A program made the position numbers and the translations under genes. The notes under the pieces were generated by a model, which saw only the letters and a program-made list of their open reading frames with translations, made no database searches and was not told the origin of the DNA. 64,000 bases of DNA from Littorina saxatilis (taxonomy: Eukaryota; Mollusca; Gastropoda; Littorinimorpha; Littorinidae): contig NC_090260.1 in assembly GCF_037325665.1 (NCBI RefSeq), forward strand, positions 54,642,320-54,706,319, read 5' to 3'. Within the stretch, counting starts at the first letter, position 1; each line of letters starts with the position of its first letter. Positions 62,471-64,000 of the stretch are shown piece after piece.

Positions 62471-62831
62471 AGTAGAAGCAGGAAAAAAACTAGCCGAATG
62501 GAACAGACAAAAAAAGTTAAATCAAAAGGCAAAGCAGAACATTATGTCTGAGGTTGAGCAGACACCAAACATTCCTGAAGTGACTAAGGTCACACAAACT
62601 GATCAAGAATTAAAATCTTCATTTCTATCATACAGAAAAGTAGCTGTAGCAGCTGTTGTTGGAGGAGGTGGATACTTGCTTTACAAACTTTGGCAAGGCA
62701 AATATAAAGTGTCAGAAAGACCAAAATCAGAAACACCAAAACCAGAAACACCAAAACCAACAAACAAAGCAGTACAAACAATAAAAAAGCCCACAGTAGT
62801 ACCTGCAGTGGATTCATTTCATATGGAATAA
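62394..62831 (+). CDS. Polinton part: 145-residue single-span membrane protein
   Basis: Contains the basic motif KPGRVEAGKKLAEWNRQKK (~23-41), a span VAVAAVVGGGGYLLYKLW (~80-97) and a PKPETPKPT-type proline/lysine tail. The GRVEAGKKLAEWN word is typical of the small membrane genes clustered after the ATPase in this element group. Starts inside the preceding gene. Confidence 0.65.
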   Translation: MTDQLKQTVEQTKIPEVNTVTKKPGRVEAGKKLAEWNRQKKLNQKAKQNIMSEVEQTPNIPEVTKVTQTDQELKSSFLSYRKVAVAAVVGGGGYLLYKLWQGKYKVSERPKSETPKPETPKPTNKAVQTIKKPTVVPAVDSFHME

Positions 62832-62861
62832 TTTTAATATTTTAATTTTGATAACATAAAA

Positions 62862-63092
62862 ATGAGTTCTGAAAAGACAATAGTTAATCTAGTTTATCAC
62901 GCTGCAGTGATTGGAGGCTTGAGTGTAGGTTACACAATGCTGGGTAAAAGTCTCCTCAGAATGAAACCAGCCGACTTGGGAAAGTTAGACTTCGAAGACG
63001 GTGCTAAACTAATTGGTGTTGTGACAGCTTCCTTTGCAACAAAAGACTTTTTGGTGAAGCAAGGAATTATTCCAGAAAATATAAACATGTAA
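62862..63092 (+). CDS. Polinton part: 76-residue membrane protein
   Basis: MSSEKTIVNLVYHAAVIGGL, then a GYTMLGKSLLRMKPADLGKL motif and KDFLVKQGIIP. One hydrophobic stretch near the N-terminus, possibly another around LIGVVTASFA. The LGK-L-KMKPADLGKLD block is strongly conserved in relatives as I remember them. Function not known. Confidence 0.65.
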   Translation: MSSEKTIVNLVYHAAVIGGLSVGYTMLGKSLLRMKPADLGKLDFEDGAKLIGVVTASFATKDFLVKQGIIPENINM

Positions 63093-63101
63093 GACAATAA
63101 A

Positions 63102-63512
63102 ATGGCTAGCTTGGTTATGGTGGTGGGAGGTGCGATTGTAAATGCGCTTGCATTTTCTGGCAGCAACTATTTGTTTTCTAAACTGCAAAATGGTGAAGAG
63201 AGGGAAAGGCACAACAAAGCCATGGAACAACTGGCGAAAGCACAGGATGAATACGAGAAGAAACGAATTGCGCAGTTAGACTTTATGAATGATAAACTCA
63301 GGCAGCAAGGACATGCAAACAAAACCTTTGCCAATGTTGATGCAGCCATTCAAGAATACTATCTTGTAACTGGAAAGAAAATGAAGACAAGTGCTCCTCC
63401 AAAACTGGGTGACTTTTATCAGCCTTCAGAAGAGCAGAAGGTGGGCGAGATTGTTTTCATTGTTATTGGTATGGCTGTTGTTTACTTTATTGCGCGTGCT
63501 GTCAAATCTTAA
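63102..63512 (+). CDS. Polinton part: 136-residue two-span protein with helical middle
   Basis: N-terminal span MASLVMVVGGAIVNALAFSG, then a charged helix (ERERHNKAMEQLAKAQDEYE). The conserved middle runs RQQGHANKTFANVDAAIQEY with KLGDFYQPSEEQK, and the C-terminal span is IVFIVIGMAVVYFIARAV. The ALAFSGSN-LFSKL start and LSDFY-PS-like region mark a widespread Polinton-associated family. Unassigned function; virion membrane protein likely. Confidence 0.7.
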   Translation: MASLVMVVGGAIVNALAFSGSNYLFSKLQNGEERERHNKAMEQLAKAQDEYEKKRIAQLDFMNDKLRQQGHANKTFANVDAAIQEYYLVTGKKMKTSAPPKLGDFYQPSEEQKVGEIVFIVIGMAVVYFIARAVKS

Positions 63513-63533
63513 TATTCTGTCATTTAAAAAACC

Positions 63534-64000
63534 ATGAGTGATGCTTTGTTATCTAAAATATATTATTCCCCAAAAGGATACTGGAAAGGAAGAACTGCTA
63601 TTGACAAGCTCAGTGACGCAGCAGGTGTTTCTCAAGATACAGCAAAGAAATGGTTGTCAAAGCAGGCAGTTTGGCAGATCTATTTACCTGCACCAAGAAA
63701 AATTACACGACCACACTTTGTTAACATTAAACCGAATGACACTCATCAAATAGACCTGCTGTATTTACCGCATGACACAGTCAGAAGGAAGAAATATAAG
63801 TATGCACTGACTGTAGTTGATGTTGCAACAAGATACAAAGATGCTGAACCGTTGACAGAGAAAAGTGCTATAGCTACAGCTGTTGCCCTGCAAGAAATTT
63901 ACAGACGTGGACCACTAAAGTATCCCAGAATGATTCAGTGCGATGATGGTAAGGAGTTTAAAGGAGCTGTCAACCAGCTTCTGTTAAAACATCATGTTAC
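63534..64000 (+). CDS. Polinton part: retrovirus-like integrase (runs off the window)
   Basis: Starts at the ATG at 63534 (MSDALLSKIYYSPKGYWKGR). The helical N-terminus has the VSQDTAKKWLSKQAVWQIYL pattern of F54H12.3-type integrases. The rve core then begins: HQIDLLYL supplies the first catalytic Asp (~74) and QCDDGKEFKG the second (~137). The glutamate and C-terminal part lie beyond base 64000. By family knowledge it joins element ends to target DNA with a 6-bp duplication. Confidence 0.85.
   Translation, partial: MSDALLSKIYYSPKGYWKGRTAIDKLSDAAGVSQDTAKKWLSKQAVWQIYLPAPRKITRPHFVNIKPNDTHQIDLLYLPHDTVRRKKYKYALTVVDVATRYKDAEPLTEKSAIATAVALQEIYRRGPLKYPRMIQCDDGKEFKGAVNQLLLKHHV

Larger units (their letters stand above)
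54809..64000 (+). mobile_element. Polinton/adintovirus-type element, left part
   Basis: The visible part has the family's defining set: double jelly-roll major capsid protein (59774-61057), FtsK/HerA-type packaging ATPase (61068-61679), several small membrane virion-type proteins, and a retrovirus-like integrase that runs off the window. Genes are packed on both strands with tiny gaps or overlaps. The DNA polymerase, protease and right terminus are not in view. Most frames are open, so it looks young and largely whole in the visible part, with perhaps two breaks. The left end lies at the assembly gap; AGAAAGGGG-like sequence there would fit the AG ends known for Polintons. Confidence 0.88.

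Overview
The window looks like nuclear DNA of a marine caenogastropod (periwinkle-like) mollusc. The reasons are very high repeat content, long (TG)n and (AG)n tracts, mollusc-type SINE and LINE tails, and an abundant ~850-bp dispersed repeat I associate with Littorina-type genomes (from memory, not searched). There is no bacterial gene organisation. A 200-base run of N at 54609-54808 marks an assembly gap.

Layout. (1) 1-9860: four near-identical ~2.0-kb units in direct orientation. Each has a GC-rich hairpin at its start, (GAC)n/(AAC)n tracts, a core of 118-bp tandem repeats, a long (AG)n run and a terminal palindrome. This is Helentron/HINE-like or 'pearl'-like. A LINE tail lies between copies 1 and 2. 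(2) 10616-27350: AT-rich non-coding DNA carrying six full copies of the ~850-bp family, a TTAA MITE, a tRNA-derived SINE and long TG tracts. (3) 27430-30223: the only convincing host gene, a two-exon Schlafen-core-like protein of about 405 residues with a phase-consistent intron. (4) 30224-36597: non-coding DNA with a 599-bp mariner-type fold-back. (5) 36600-50760: a stack of duplications. It holds an exon-like segment repeated four times among minisatellites, two inverted copies of a TISU-like first exon, an I-type LINE that appears to sit between ~0.84-kb direct repeats, and a nested TIR element rich in TCAAGGTCA sites. (6) 50760-54608: SINEs and LINE debris. (7) About 54809 to beyond 64000: the left part of a Polinton/adintovirus-type element.

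The Polinton part carries a double jelly-roll major capsid protein, a packaging ATPase, a set of small membrane or coiled-coil virion-type proteins and the start of a retrovirus-like integrase. Its polymerase, protease and right end lie outside the window. It is treated here as a fossil element. Most of its frames are open, so it looks fairly young and largely whole in the visible part, with perhaps two breaks.

How things relate. The Schlafen-like gene may be an RNA-targeting defence gene, but nothing in the sequence links it functionally to the Polinton. Most of the window's history is repeat-on-repeat insertion. In several places a paralogous empty site in the same window allows element ends and target duplications to be read directly.
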